Below, piece by piece: positions 1-7,703 of a stretch of DNA of 64,000 nt. Source of the stretch: Dyadobacter sp. CY345 (lineage in GTDB: Bacteria > Bacteroidota > Bacteroidia > Cytophagales > Spirosomataceae); NCBI RefSeq assembly GCF_021502725.1, contig NZ_JAKFFS010000005.1, positions 186,001 to 250,000 of the forward strand, read 5' to 3'. A program made the position numbers and the translations under genes. The notes beneath the pieces were generated by a model that did not search any database, was not told the DNA's origin, and was given only the letters and a program-made list of their open reading frames with translations. How positions within the stretch are numbered: position 1 is the stretch's first letter; each line of letters starts with the position of its first letter.

Positions 1-919
1 CGCCAACCTGATCGCCGATATTAACCTCTTTACGCTGAAAGCAATTCGCTCCGTTTTTCACAAAAACATAACTTTTTCCCTGTATCGTGATCAACGCATC
101 TTTGTTGACACTTATATTTTTTCCTTCACTGACGCCGAACCCAACCGTTCCGAACATACCTGCTTTCAGTTTTCCGTCTGCGTTATTCATACTGACGCGT
201 AGCTTAACCATCCTCGTCGTTGGATCTACCATATCCGCAACGTTATCAATTATTCCGGTAAACTTGTCATTTGGAAAAGCTGTGAATTGCACAGTGCACT
301 GGCTTCCATTTTTGATTTTACTTATTGCATTTTCAGGAATATCACAAGTAATATAAGCCGTTCCCGCCTTTGCCTTACGAAGCAAATCCGCCTGAAATCC
401 ACCTTCTTTCAACTTTGTTTCGTGCTCTATTAAAGCAGCTCTTTCATTGGACAGATTGGTTTGTTCCATCGACATTGCGGTCTGTGCATCAAGTAAATCC
501 TTACCCGTAGCGGCGCCGTGCTGCTGCAAATCCTGAACGCGGCTTAATTCAATTTTCCGCTGTTTTATATTTACATTTTGAATCTGATTAATCGTAATCA
601 AATGCTGAATAAGCTGGGTATAACTACCGGCAAGATCCGGATTCTGAAACAAAACAATATTCTGTGAGGCGCCCTCATTGGATCTGACCACTGTTGCAGA
701 GACCGTTGCAGGAGCTGTTATGTCAGCAGTCAACGAGCTGCTGCCAATGGTTTCTGTTTGAAAAAATTTAACACTTTCCGCTTTCGGAAATTCAATTTTC
801 GCACCGTTTTCTGTAATCGTCGGCTCTATATTTTCCACTTTCTCGGCTTTCTCAGCCTTTTTCTCGCAGGAAAAAAGTATTATTCCAAAAAGCCAGCCGT
901 ACTTTAATAAATTCTTCAT
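1..919 (-). CDS. RND efflux periplasmic adaptor (CusB/HlyD-like), 3' end missing
   Basis: Membrane-fusion subunit expected to bridge an inner-membrane RND pump and the outer-membrane channel encoded just upstream. The gene reads leftward from ATG at 919 and leaves the window before its stop. The start MKNLLKYGWLFGIILFSCEK has a short hydrophobic stretch and a lipobox (LFSC), so the protein is probably a lipoprotein. The middle holds the coiled-coil hairpin and lipoyl-type regions expected of the family, followed by a beta-barrel stretch containing DPTTRMVKLRV and AGMFG, typical of CusB-type adaptors. Its start is 4 bp after the TolC-like gene stop, so the two are translationally close and co-transcribed. 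The pump gene is expected beyond the left edge. Substrate (heavy metal cation or other) is not readable from the sequence; the CusRS-like regulators upstream favour metal. Confidence 0.85.
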   Translation of the reverse strand, partial: MKNLLKYGWLFGIILFSCEKKAEKAEKVENIEPTITENGAKIEFPKAESVKFFQTETIGSSSLTADITAPATVSATVVRSNEGASQNIVLFQNPDLAGSYTQLIQHLITINQIQNVNIKQRKIELSRVQDLQQHGAATGKDLLDAQTAMSMEQTNLSNERAALIEHETKLKEGGFQADLLRKAKAGTAYITCDIPENAISKIKNGSQCTVQFTAFPNDKFTGIIDNVADMVDPTTRMVKLRVSMNNADGKLKAGMFGTVGFGVSEGKNISVNKDALITIQGKSYVFVKNGANCFQRKEVNIGDQVG

Positions 920-923
920 GATG

Positions 924-2180
924 TTATTGCGCGATTTGATTAATGATCCCCGAAGCATACAATAGTTTAATGTAGCTCTGACGGTATAATTGTAAGGTTT
1001 CGTAGTATTGTTGTTGGGTATCCAGCCAGCTTCGTTGTGCTTCCAGAAAATCTATAATGGTCGTTCCGCCACGCAGATATGAATATTTGACATTGTTTAA
1101 AATCGTCTGAGACTGCGCTAACAATCCGGTAAAATTTTGAAGATTCTGCTTCTGGGTTATGTAACTGCTATATGCCGTCGAAATCTCACTTTGAATCAGC
1201 GATTGTGTTGCCAGTAAATCCTGTTCAGCCTGTTGTTTCAATACATGAGATTTTTTTATCTCGCCCTGGTTACGGGAAAAAATCGGAATGGCAATGGTTC
1301 CATAAACACCCATGTAAGGCACCCCGTTTTGCGGGTTAAAAATTGCACCCAGTTCAGGGACAGGAAGTGCCATAGACTTTTGAAGTTTTATATTGGAATT
1401 CGCAACATCGATGGTCGACTTCAATGTCTGAATATCACTACGCGACTGTAAGGCCTGTTGCAACAAATCATCAACATTCGCAGGAAAAGCAAACTGGAAA
1501 TTATCGGTCGTGTCAACGTTTATATCTTCCTGAATGCCCATGAGGTATTTCAGGTTAATGATCTCATTCTTATAGTTCTGATCGGCAGACTTCATTTGAA
1601 CATTATACTGATTCGCAAGAAGCTCAGTTCTGGCCAGATCGGTCGTCGTGATCACTTGATTTTTCAAACGTACTTTATTGATATTCACCAAAGTATCAAT
1701 ATTACTTTTGGCAATATTCAATATGTCAAGTTGTTTTCGGGCCGACCATACGTCCAGCCATTTGCTTGCTACATCCTGAAATAACTTCCGTTCAGTTTCA
1801 GTGTATGCTTTCTGGTTAAGGATAACATTCTGATTGGCATAATCAATTTTATTCTTCCTTAATTCCGGCATTTGGAACGGCTTGGTAACCTGCCACCAGA
1901 CCTGACGATTCAGGTGATTGGACCAACTACTATTATCCGGAAATTTTGAAGCTTTAATCAGTTGTAAGGACTGATTGTTCAAGACAGGGTTGGGCCGTAA
2001 ACTTGCCGTAACGATATCTGTTTCAGCAATGGTTACGTTAAATTGTTCCCTTTTCAAATTTGGGTTATTCGTTTTTGCCGCCTGCAAAGCTTGTTGCAAA
2101 CTATAATTTGTCTGGGCAGATGCCGTTTCAAAAAGGCAACACGTAATAACAATGGCGGTAATTAAGACTTTAAAATGCAT
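924..2180 (-). CDS. TolC-family outer-membrane efflux channel
   Basis: Outer-membrane channel subunit of a tripartite efflux pump. The 418-residue product starts with a signal peptide (about residues 1-22, ending TASA) and has the repeated long alpha-helical hairpins of the OEP/TolC family, including LQQALQAAKTNNPNLKREQ near the N-terminus, usual for family starts. C-terminal repeat helix LRGGTTIIDFLEAQRSWLDT matches the typical second-half motif. It lies 164 bp downstream of the histidine kinase gene and 4 bp upstream of the adaptor gene on the same strand. Length is normal for CusC/CzcC-like channels. The absence of an N-terminal cysteine means it is not a NodT-type lipoprotein, unlike the other channel at the right edge of the window. 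Confidence 0.88.
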   Translation of the reverse strand: MHFKVLITAIVITCCLFETASAQTNYSLQQALQAAKTNNPNLKREQFNVTIAETDIVTASLRPNPVLNNQSLQLIKASKFPDNSSWSNHLNRQVWWQVTKPFQMPELRKNKIDYANQNVILNQKAYTETERKLFQDVASKWLDVWSARKQLDILNIAKSNIDTLVNINKVRLKNQVITTTDLARTELLANQYNVQMKSADQNYKNEIINLKYLMGIQEDINVDTTDNFQFAFPANVDDLLQQALQSRSDIQTLKSTIDVANSNIKLQKSMALPVPELGAIFNPQNGVPYMGVYGTIAIPIFSRNQGEIKKSHVLKQQAEQDLLATQSLIQSEISTAYSSYITQKQNLQNFTGLLAQSQTILNNVKYSYLRGGTTIIDFLEAQRSWLDTQQQYYETLQLYRQSYIKLLYASGIINQIAQ

Positions 2181-2344
2181 CTCCTTCTTGTTGATTGCTA
2201 ATATGATAGCAAAAGTGCATTTACTTCATAAGAAGTACCGTTAGAGAACTCATAGAAAATTATTAGAAAAAAATTAGAGCGTTAAAATCGGCCTTAGAAG
2301 CGTAGGAGAGTGGTTCGTAATAACAGCCGGTCAGGTATATACTT

Positions 2345-3712
2345 TTAAAGGTGGGGGAGTACTACTGTGAAAATTGTCCCTTCACCAATTTTTGATGCTA
2401 CGGAGATAGTACCTTTATGAAGGGAGATAATTTTCTGGGTGAGGGAGAGGCCGACACCATTTCCCTGAGCAAACTTTTTATTATTTCCCCGAAAGAATGG
2501 AGTAAAAATTAATTTTAAATCTTCGTCAGAAATTCCAATTCCATTATCAGAAAACATTAAAATAATATTATTAAGATTAAAATTAATCATAACCGTAGTA
2601 ACCGGATTGTTGGAAAACTTCCCTCCGTTCTCCAACAAATTTGAAAATGCTACATTCAATAAGTACTCATTCCCCACTACTGAAATTTCATCATCATTTT
2701 CGAATTCGTTTTCGTAACGTATGTCTATCAGATACTTAGGATTCTCCTTCTGCACCTTCTGTCTTGCATCGAGCAATACTTCATCTATCCTAACCTCCTT
2801 AAATCCTATTTCCTGTGGATCATAACTTGCCTTTGCAAAATCCAGCAAACTGTCGGAAAGCTTGGATAATCGATGCGCGTCAATCAATGTATTATTGATC
2901 ACTTTTTGATATTCTGCTATACTCCGCTCCTTATACGTCGACAATTCCAACTCCGTAATCAGCACTGCCAAAGGTGTCCTCACCTCGTGAGAAATATTAG
3001 AAACAAACTGCTTTTGTGCGTCAAAAGAATTTTCCAGACGGTCCAGCATTTGATTAAAAGTATCGGCCAGTTCCGCCAGCTCGTCCTTACCGTCCGCATG
3101 ACCTAGCCGGAGATCCAGATTTGAAGCGGTAATATTTTTAACGTTGGCAACAATTTCTGTGACGGGAAGTAACGCCTTTCGCGAGAAAAATCTTCCCGCC
3201 GCATAAATCAAAACAATTGAACAAATAAAAACCAGCCAGATTGTTTTGCTCAAATTTCTTAATTTATTATACCCATATTCATCGTAAGCGGACGCTGTCA
3301 AAATATAGTTTTTTCCTTCATAAGAAAACAGTAAACCGACGACCTGCCAGTCATCCTGATAAAAACGGATATATTTTCTCGTTCTTATCCGATTTATCAT
3401 CTGTTTTGTTTCCTTTACTTCGTCAATCTCTGCGGCATCGTGATACAATAAATTGAATGATGTGTCATAAATCGCAACCTGCACTTCGTTGATTGTTTCC
3501 CTGTTATTTTTATAAATTGTTTGCAAGGTGTGTGCATCCACCTTCGCCTCGAAAAAAAGATTAGCCTTGGTAAGCGTTTCCTGGTGGAGTCTTCTAAAAA
3601 ACTCGTTTTCACGACTTTGATACGCCGAATAGTAAACCAATGCTGCGAAAACTGAAAGAATCGTTGCAGTCAAGACAGTAAAAAGAATACTTAATTTCGT
3701 ACGTATCTTCAT
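2345..3712 (-). CDS. Sensor histidine kinase, HAMP type (CusS-like)
   Basis: Membrane sensor kinase of 455 residues. First membrane segment at about residues 7-30, a periplasmic sensor region of about 120 residues, second membrane segment at about 157-173, HAMP linker at about 174-227, HisKA with the phosphorylated histidine at H242 (SNISHEVRTP), then a HATPase domain with N box (NLLENGGKFSNN), G1 (SDNGIGI) and G2 (GNGVGLSL). The start is only 3 bp after the stop of the carbon-nitrogen hydrolase gene, which itself follows the response regulator, so the three form one transcription unit. The pairing with an OmpR regulator and a downstream efflux channel and adaptor suggests envelope or metal sensing. 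The ligand is unknown. Confidence 0.9.
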   Translation of the reverse strand: MKIRTKLSILFTVLTATILSVFAALVYYSAYQSRENEFFRRLHQETLTKANLFFEAKVDAHTLQTIYKNNRETINEVQVAIYDTSFNLLYHDAAEIDEVKETKQMINRIRTRKYIRFYQDDWQVVGLLFSYEGKNYILTASAYDEYGYNKLRNLSKTIWLVFICSIVLIYAAGRFFSRKALLPVTEIVANVKNITASNLDLRLGHADGKDELAELADTFNQMLDRLENSFDAQKQFVSNISHEVRTPLAVLITELELSTYKERSIAEYQKVINNTLIDAHRLSKLSDSLLDFAKASYDPQEIGFKEVRIDEVLLDARQKVQKENPKYLIDIRYENEFENDDEISVVGNEYLLNVAFSNLLENGGKFSNNPVTTVMINFNLNNIILMFSDNGIGISDEDLKLIFTPFFRGNNKKFAQGNGVGLSLTQKIISLHKGTISVASKIGEGTIFTVVLPHL

Positions 3713-3715
3713 GAC

Positions 3716-4459
3716 CTAAGTAGTTTCGAGAACAGTTGACTTCCAGTCCTTATCGTTCTTTTCTACAATAAGCAAACCTTCACCGGCACCTTCAAATCCG
3801 CTAATTATTTTGCCATTATTATTCCAAAACGAACTCTGTCCAGCAGCTTGCATACTATAAGACATACCTCCAAAATTCGACATTAATACACTCATATAAA
3901 ACAGGTTAGCATAACCTTGAAGATCAGAAAACCCCTGTTGAATTCCATTAGGCGTGTAAAAAATACTGGCAATGTAAAGTGTACTATTGAGCGCAGCAGC
4001 TCTTGCCGGATGGGCTGGATTTGTTATGTCTGCACAGATAGCCAGGGAAATAACTTCGCCTTCCAGATTGATCAAGATATCCCGATTAATACCTGGGACG
4101 AAGGCGATTTCTTCACCATCATGAAGATATTGTTTCGTGTAAATCCGCTCCGGCTGGTTTGGTTCAAGAACGAACATTCCAATATGCAGTCCGGATTCCA
4201 GAAGGATAGGGGCTCCCGCCAGAATAATGATATTCCTATTACTTGCCAGATTTTTAAGCTTATCCAGTCTCATATCATTTCCTACAAACGACAGCTCGGC
4301 AGCAAATTCGCGTTCATATCCGGTGAGTGACATCTCGGGAAATACAATAAGCTGGGCTCCATGATCTGCTGCAAGATTTACAAGTCGATAATGATCTTCC
4401 AGATTTTCGGTAGTATTTTTTCTTTTTGGAATCGTTTGGGCAGCTGCGACGATCATCAT
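3716..4459 (-). CDS. Carbon-nitrogen hydrolase (nitrilase superfamily amidase)
   Basis: Predicted cytoplasmic amidase/ureidase of 247 residues, slightly short for the family (usually 260-300). The Glu-Lys-Cys catalytic triad is visible: E42 in VFPEMSLTGYE, K109 in YTKQYLHDGEE and C142 in SLAICADITNP. There is no signal peptide. It sits between the response regulator (16 bp upstream) and the histidine kinase (3 bp downstream), an unusual place for an enzyme. Family knowledge allows amide, ureide or nitrile-like substrates; the substrate cannot be assigned here. It may be an unrelated passenger of the operon or may adjust the signal seen by the kinase; the latter is speculation. Confidence 0.85.
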   Translation of the reverse strand: MMIVAAAQTIPKRKNTTENLEDHYRLVNLAADHGAQLIVFPEMSLTGYEREFAAELSFVGNDMRLDKLKNLASNRNIIILAGAPILLESGLHIGMFVLEPNQPERIYTKQYLHDGEEIAFVPGINRDILINLEGEVISLAICADITNPAHPARAAALNSTLYIASIFYTPNGIQQGFSDLQGYANLFYMSVLMSNFGGMSYSMQAAGQSSFWNNNGKIISGFEGAGEGLLIVEKNDKDWKSTVLETT

Positions 4460-4475
4460 CTTGCGAGTAATAAAA

Positions 4476-5162
4476 TTATAATTCTCCTGTTCTAAGAATA
4501 AATCCCATACCAGGTTTGGTATGGATTAATTTTTGTTCAAAATTCTTATCAACTTTCTTTCTAAGATAATTGATATATACATCAATGAAATTTGTACCAG
4601 TATCAAAGTGCGTGTCCCAAACCTTATCAGCAATTTCTGTTCTTGACAAAACGCGTTCATTATTTTGCATCATATATTCCAGCAACTTAAATTCCTTTGG
4701 CGTCAGAATAATTTCAACTCCCGAACGTCGCACTATTTTTGTCTGGTCATTCAATTCCAGGTCAGCATATTTTAAAATATAATCCTGGCGTTTTGCATTG
4801 ACCGCACTACGTTTTGTGAGCGCGCGCAACCTTACATGAAGCTCTCTAAAATCAAATGGTTTTACCAGGTAATCATCTGCGCCGGCATCAAAAGCTTCCA
4901 CTTTATTATTGGTAGTGCCAAGTGCCGTAAGCATTAAAATCGGTATGTCTGGTTTTACGGTGCGCACCTCCTTACATAAATCAATTCCATTTATACCAGG
5001 CAAAATTATATCCATGATTATCAGATCGTAATCATTTTGCATGGCCATGTACTTACCTGTCAAACCGTCAAAGGCGAGAGTGGTTGTGTATCCATTTTCA
5101 TCCAATCCCTGTTTAACCAGAATTGCAAGCCTTTCTTCATCCTCAATGACCAGGATATTCAT
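4476..5162 (-). CDS. OmpR/PhoB-family response regulator
   Basis: DNA-binding response regulator of 228 residues. The receiver domain (about 1-118) has the acidic pocket E7/D8, the phospho-acceptor D51 (LIIMDIILPG) and the conserved lysine of VKPFDF. The C-terminal winged helix (about 130-226) shows the OmpR-type pattern TPKEFKLLEYMMQNNERVLSR and FIDVYINYLRKKVD. It is the first gene of the minus-strand unit that continues with the amidase-family gene, the kinase, the channel and the adaptor. It probably controls this efflux unit and perhaps its own promoter in the 5163-5332 gap, shared with the divergent antitoxin gene. Confidence 0.92.
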   Translation of the reverse strand: MNILVIEDEERLAILVKQGLDENGYTTTLAFDGLTGKYMAMQNDYDLIIMDIILPGINGIDLCKEVRTVKPDIPILMLTALGTTNNKVEAFDAGADDYLVKPFDFRELHVRLRALTKRSAVNAKRQDYILKYADLELNDQTKIVRRSGVEIILTPKEFKLLEYMMQNNERVLSRTEIADKVWDTHFDTGTNFIDVYINYLRKKVDKNFEQKLIHTKPGMGFILRTGEL

Positions 5163-5296
5163 ACACCAGATTTTGTTACTTTACAAACATACTATGATTT
5201 TAAGAGAATCAGTTACCTTGGATACTCTTTTGCAAAATCGAGCAAGTTGCAATATTTTGCACACAAACTGATACAGGTTTATATACTTTTTTCTAT

Positions 5297-5311
5297 ATTT
5301 ATATTATGTTA
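5297..5311. repeat. 15-bp direct repeat, left copy, beside the TA pair
   Basis: The 15-mer atttatattatgtta occurs here and again at 6116-6130, on either side of the toxin-antitoxin genes. It is AT-only apart from one G, so chance or a shared promoter/operator motif is possible; a footprint of module insertion is the other reading. Confidence 0.5.
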
Positions 5312-5332
5312 TTTGTTATATAATAAATTGAT

Positions 5333-5623
5333 ATGATAGAGGTCATTCACAACTACAAAGAGCTCAAAAGGAATATGGGCAATCTGATCAATAAATCAGG
5401 GTATAAAAATTCATTTTTAGCCGAAAAGATAGGGATGCAGCCAACCTTATTCTCAGTTAAAAAGCAAAGAGGCAATTGGAGTGATGATGAGATGGAAAAA
5501 ATTCTGGTTTTAATTGAAAATGAGGAGTTGGAGGATTTTTACTTTGGCGAGATTTTGAGAGAAAGAGAGAAGGAGGAAACCATAAGTTATTCAGACTTTA
5601 AAGAAGAAATGGGGTGGAAATAA
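5333..5623 (+). CDS. HTH antitoxin of a RelE/ParE-type toxin-antitoxin pair
   Basis: Small 96-residue protein with a helix-turn-helix-like segment (about residues 24-56, NSFLAEKIGMQPTLFSVKKQ) that resembles a degenerate XRE domain, followed by an acidic, glutamate-rich tail (about 58-96) of the type that wraps a toxin. It begins at ATG 5333 and overlaps the toxin gene by 10 bp. AT-rich inverted sequence just upstream (about 5295-5325) could hold an autoregulatory operator. The role as antitoxin is inferred from size, HTH, acidic tail and the following toxin-like gene. It is divergent from the response-regulator gene. Confidence 0.7.
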   Translation: MIEVIHNYKELKRNMGNLINKSGYKNSFLAEKIGMQPTLFSVKKQRGNWSDDEMEKILVLIENEELEDFYFGEILREREKEETISYSDFKEEMGWK

Positions 5624-5898
5624 CATTGGCCAAATCTTTTTCGAAGGAATTAAAAAAATGTCCGCACTATATTCAAAAACAAGCTTTTGAAGTTTTAGAA
5701 ATTGCTGAAAAGTCCAGCAACATCTATGATATACCAGGATGCGAAGAAATGAAAGGCAAACAAAATAAAGGCTTTTATAAGATTAGAGTCGGAGATTGGC
5801 GGATCGGATTGAAATACATTAATGGTCAAATTCACATATTACATTTTATTACAATATCCTCGCGCGGTGATGTTTATAAACATTTTCCTCCAAAATAA
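5614..5898 (+). CDS. RelE/ParE-superfamily toxin
   Basis: A 94-residue basic protein with the ParE/RelE fold signature: N-terminal beta strand and SFSKELKKCPHYIQKQ helix, central KGFYKIRVGDWRIGLKY (the family's YRIRVGDYRI-like strand) and C-terminal FITISSRGDVYKHFP. It starts at GTG 5614, inside the last codons of the antitoxin gene, giving a 10-bp overlap; a TTG at 5626 is a possible alternative. The likely action is mRNA cleavage (RelE-like) or gyrase inhibition (ParE-like); this cannot be separated from sequence alone. The overlapping two-gene order, antitoxin first, is classical. Confidence 0.78.
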   Translation: MEITLAKSFSKELKKCPHYIQKQAFEVLEIAEKSSNIYDIPGCEEMKGKQNKGFYKIRVGDWRIGLKYINGQIHILHFITISSRGDVYKHFPPK

Positions 5899-6115
5899 GT
5901 TAAAGTAAATACCGGGATCATTTATCAATGAATTTGATTTTGATTTCTCAGAAAAAAATTAACAAAATACAGCTTCATTAAATTGGTTGTCAAGTAATTA
6001 CAACGATAATCTCTGAAATACTAACTCCCTAGATTTAATCAAACTATTCTATGCTAGCCCATACTCGCTACAATCAATTCTGAGAGCCTAAAATTTGATA
6101 CTCGTCTGTTGTATA

Positions 6116-6130
6116 ATTTATATTATGTTA
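6116..6130. repeat. 15-bp direct repeat, right copy, beside the TA pair
   Basis: Exact second copy of the 15-mer found at 5297-5311. The flanking bases on both sides differ between copies, so the match ends sharply. The rest of the 5899-6150 gap shows no gene. Confidence 0.5.
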
Positions 6131-6145
6131 AATAGATTATCTGAC

Positions 6146-6179
6146 AAAAAAGGAAGATACTATGAAATAGTATCTTCCT
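6146..6179 (-). terminator. Rho-independent terminator of the TPR gene
   Basis: Perfect 12-bp stem (6151-6162 with 6168-6179), 5-nt loop, followed in minus-strand direction by a run of T (complement of 6146-6150). It lies 20 bp past the stop of the TPR gene. Confidence 0.85.
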
Positions 6180-6198
6180 TCCAAATTTCAATTATTTC

Positions 6199-7632
6199 TT
6201 ACTCTTCAACACATACTACTTTCTTTCCTTCAAACTGTTCCAGTACGCTGTTTACAGTAGCAAGGTTTTCTTTTGCATCTGCTTCATCTTTAACCTGGAT
6301 TGCTTTTTCAAAGTAAGGTTTTGCTTTTTTGAAACGGCCACAAACACGACCTTCAACTTCTTTACCTTTTGCCTGGTAATCAGTCATGCTCATGTTGTCA
6401 ACTTCACGTTTCAATTCAACAGCTTCGTTGAAATAAAAAACACCAAGGTTATAAAGTGCATCGTAATTAGCTGCATCAAGTTCTAGAACTTTTTTGTAGG
6501 CCGCGATTGCTTCGTTGTTCGCAGTCGTTTTTTGAGTTTTTAAGATATTAAGAGAATCTTGTAAAACTGCCTGGTTTTCACCTTTGCCTGCGCTAGCTGC
6601 CGCAGCAGTAATTTGTGCATTTAAAGCTTCGATGGCTGTTGTAGATTCTTTTCTCTTTGCAGTTACATCGGCCAACTGACGTTTTAAATCAGGTTTTGGA
6701 GCTTTTTTATTTAAAGCACTGATGCGTTTTATTTCGCCATCATAAACTTCAATCTTACCTTTTTCATCTTCCAATTTTTTAGTAAGATCAGCCTTCTGAC
6801 TTGCACCGGCACCAAGTCGGCCTTGGATATTCTTGATCTTAGTACCTAACTTGGTATTCATGTTATCATAAAGAATACCAAGGTTTACAATGTTCTGAAC
6901 ATTTGTAGGATCAGATTTCGTAAGGTTGGTCAACTCAGCAATTGCCTGATCTTCTTTACCAGAAGCTAATAAAATATTAACAACCTCAGATTTGAGATCT
7001 TTGTTATTTGGAGAACGTTCCAAACCTTTATTCAAAGTGGCAACCGCTTTATCGAAATTATTCTCTGCGCGATACAATTGAGCAAGACCATAAAATACAC
7101 TTGGATCTTTTCCTCCGTTTTCAGCATATTTCTCAAATTGCGTTTTTGCTTCTTCTTTCTTGTCAATTTGCTGTGCAGCAATACCGCCATACAAACTTGC
7201 AAGTGTATCTTTTGCATTTACCTGTTGCGCTAACTGGAACATTTCCAAGGCACCAACAAGGTTTTTATTCTGATATTTCTCTGCTCCTTGTCTTACAAAA
7301 GCGTTAAACAAAGAAGGATCCTCACCTGTTAGAAATTTCTGAGCGTCTTTTGCTTTTTTAGGATCAATTTCAGCAGCTTTCTTATATGCTTCGAAAGCTG
7401 TTTTTGCAGCACTTGAATCCAACTCAGAACTTTGTGACGCTATGGAAGAATAAGTTGTAGCACGATCCATCCAAAAGGCTGCTTTTGCACTTGCTTTTGG
7501 ATCTGTTACCCCTTTATCGCTTTTTTCTTTATCCTTGCGGAGTTGATCTACCATCGCCTTGTTAACAGCATCCTGCGAAAATGCAGAAAAGCTAATAAGG
7601 CCAAGTGCAGAAACAAAAAACATTTTTTTCAT
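6199..7632 (-). CDS. Periplasmic tetratricopeptide-repeat protein with coiled coil
   Basis: 477 residues from the ATG at 7632, chosen because it gives a clean signal peptide (MKKMFFVSALGLISFSAFSQ); an in-frame upstream ATG would put 13 extra residues before it. Several TPR units follow (e.g. SLYGGIAAQQIDKKEEAKTQ, SVFYGLAQLYRAENNFDKAV, DALYNLGVFYFNEAVEL), interrupted at about 270-375 by a charged, alanine-rich coiled coil. The product is probably an exported scaffold protein; no enzyme motif is visible. It follows gyrA by 71 bp on the same strand but has its own candidate promoter in the gap and its own terminator, so it is likely transcribed both ways. Function unknown. Confidence 0.85.
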   Translation of the reverse strand: MKKMFFVSALGLISFSAFSQDAVNKAMVDQLRKDKEKSDKGVTDPKASAKAAFWMDRATTYSSIASQSSELDSSAAKTAFEAYKKAAEIDPKKAKDAQKFLTGEDPSLFNAFVRQGAEKYQNKNLVGALEMFQLAQQVNAKDTLASLYGGIAAQQIDKKEEAKTQFEKYAENGGKDPSVFYGLAQLYRAENNFDKAVATLNKGLERSPNNKDLKSEVVNILLASGKEDQAIAELTNLTKSDPTNVQNIVNLGILYDNMNTKLGTKIKNIQGRLGAGASQKADLTKKLEDEKGKIEVYDGEIKRISALNKKAPKPDLKRQLADVTAKRKESTTAIEALNAQITAAAASAGKGENQAVLQDSLNILKTQKTTANNEAIAAYKKVLELDAANYDALYNLGVFYFNEAVELKREVDNMSMTDYQAKGKEVEGRVCGRFKKAKPYFEKAIQVKDEADAKENLATVNSVLEQFEGKKVVCVEE

Positions 7633-7668
7633 AGATCTCGATTGGTTGTGAATGAACATTACTAAATA

Positions 7669-7701
7669 CAAATATTAATAATTAATCTTAATTATTACAA
7701 A
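7669..7701 (-). promoter_or_regulatory. Candidate Bacteroidota-type promoter for the TPR gene
   Basis: On the minus strand a TTTG -33 element (complement of 7698-7701) is followed after 20 nt by TAATATTTG (complement of 7669-7677), one base longer than the TAnnTTTG consensus. Predicted start lies about 30 nt before the ATG at 7632. Confidence 0.4.
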
Positions 7702-7703
7702 AA

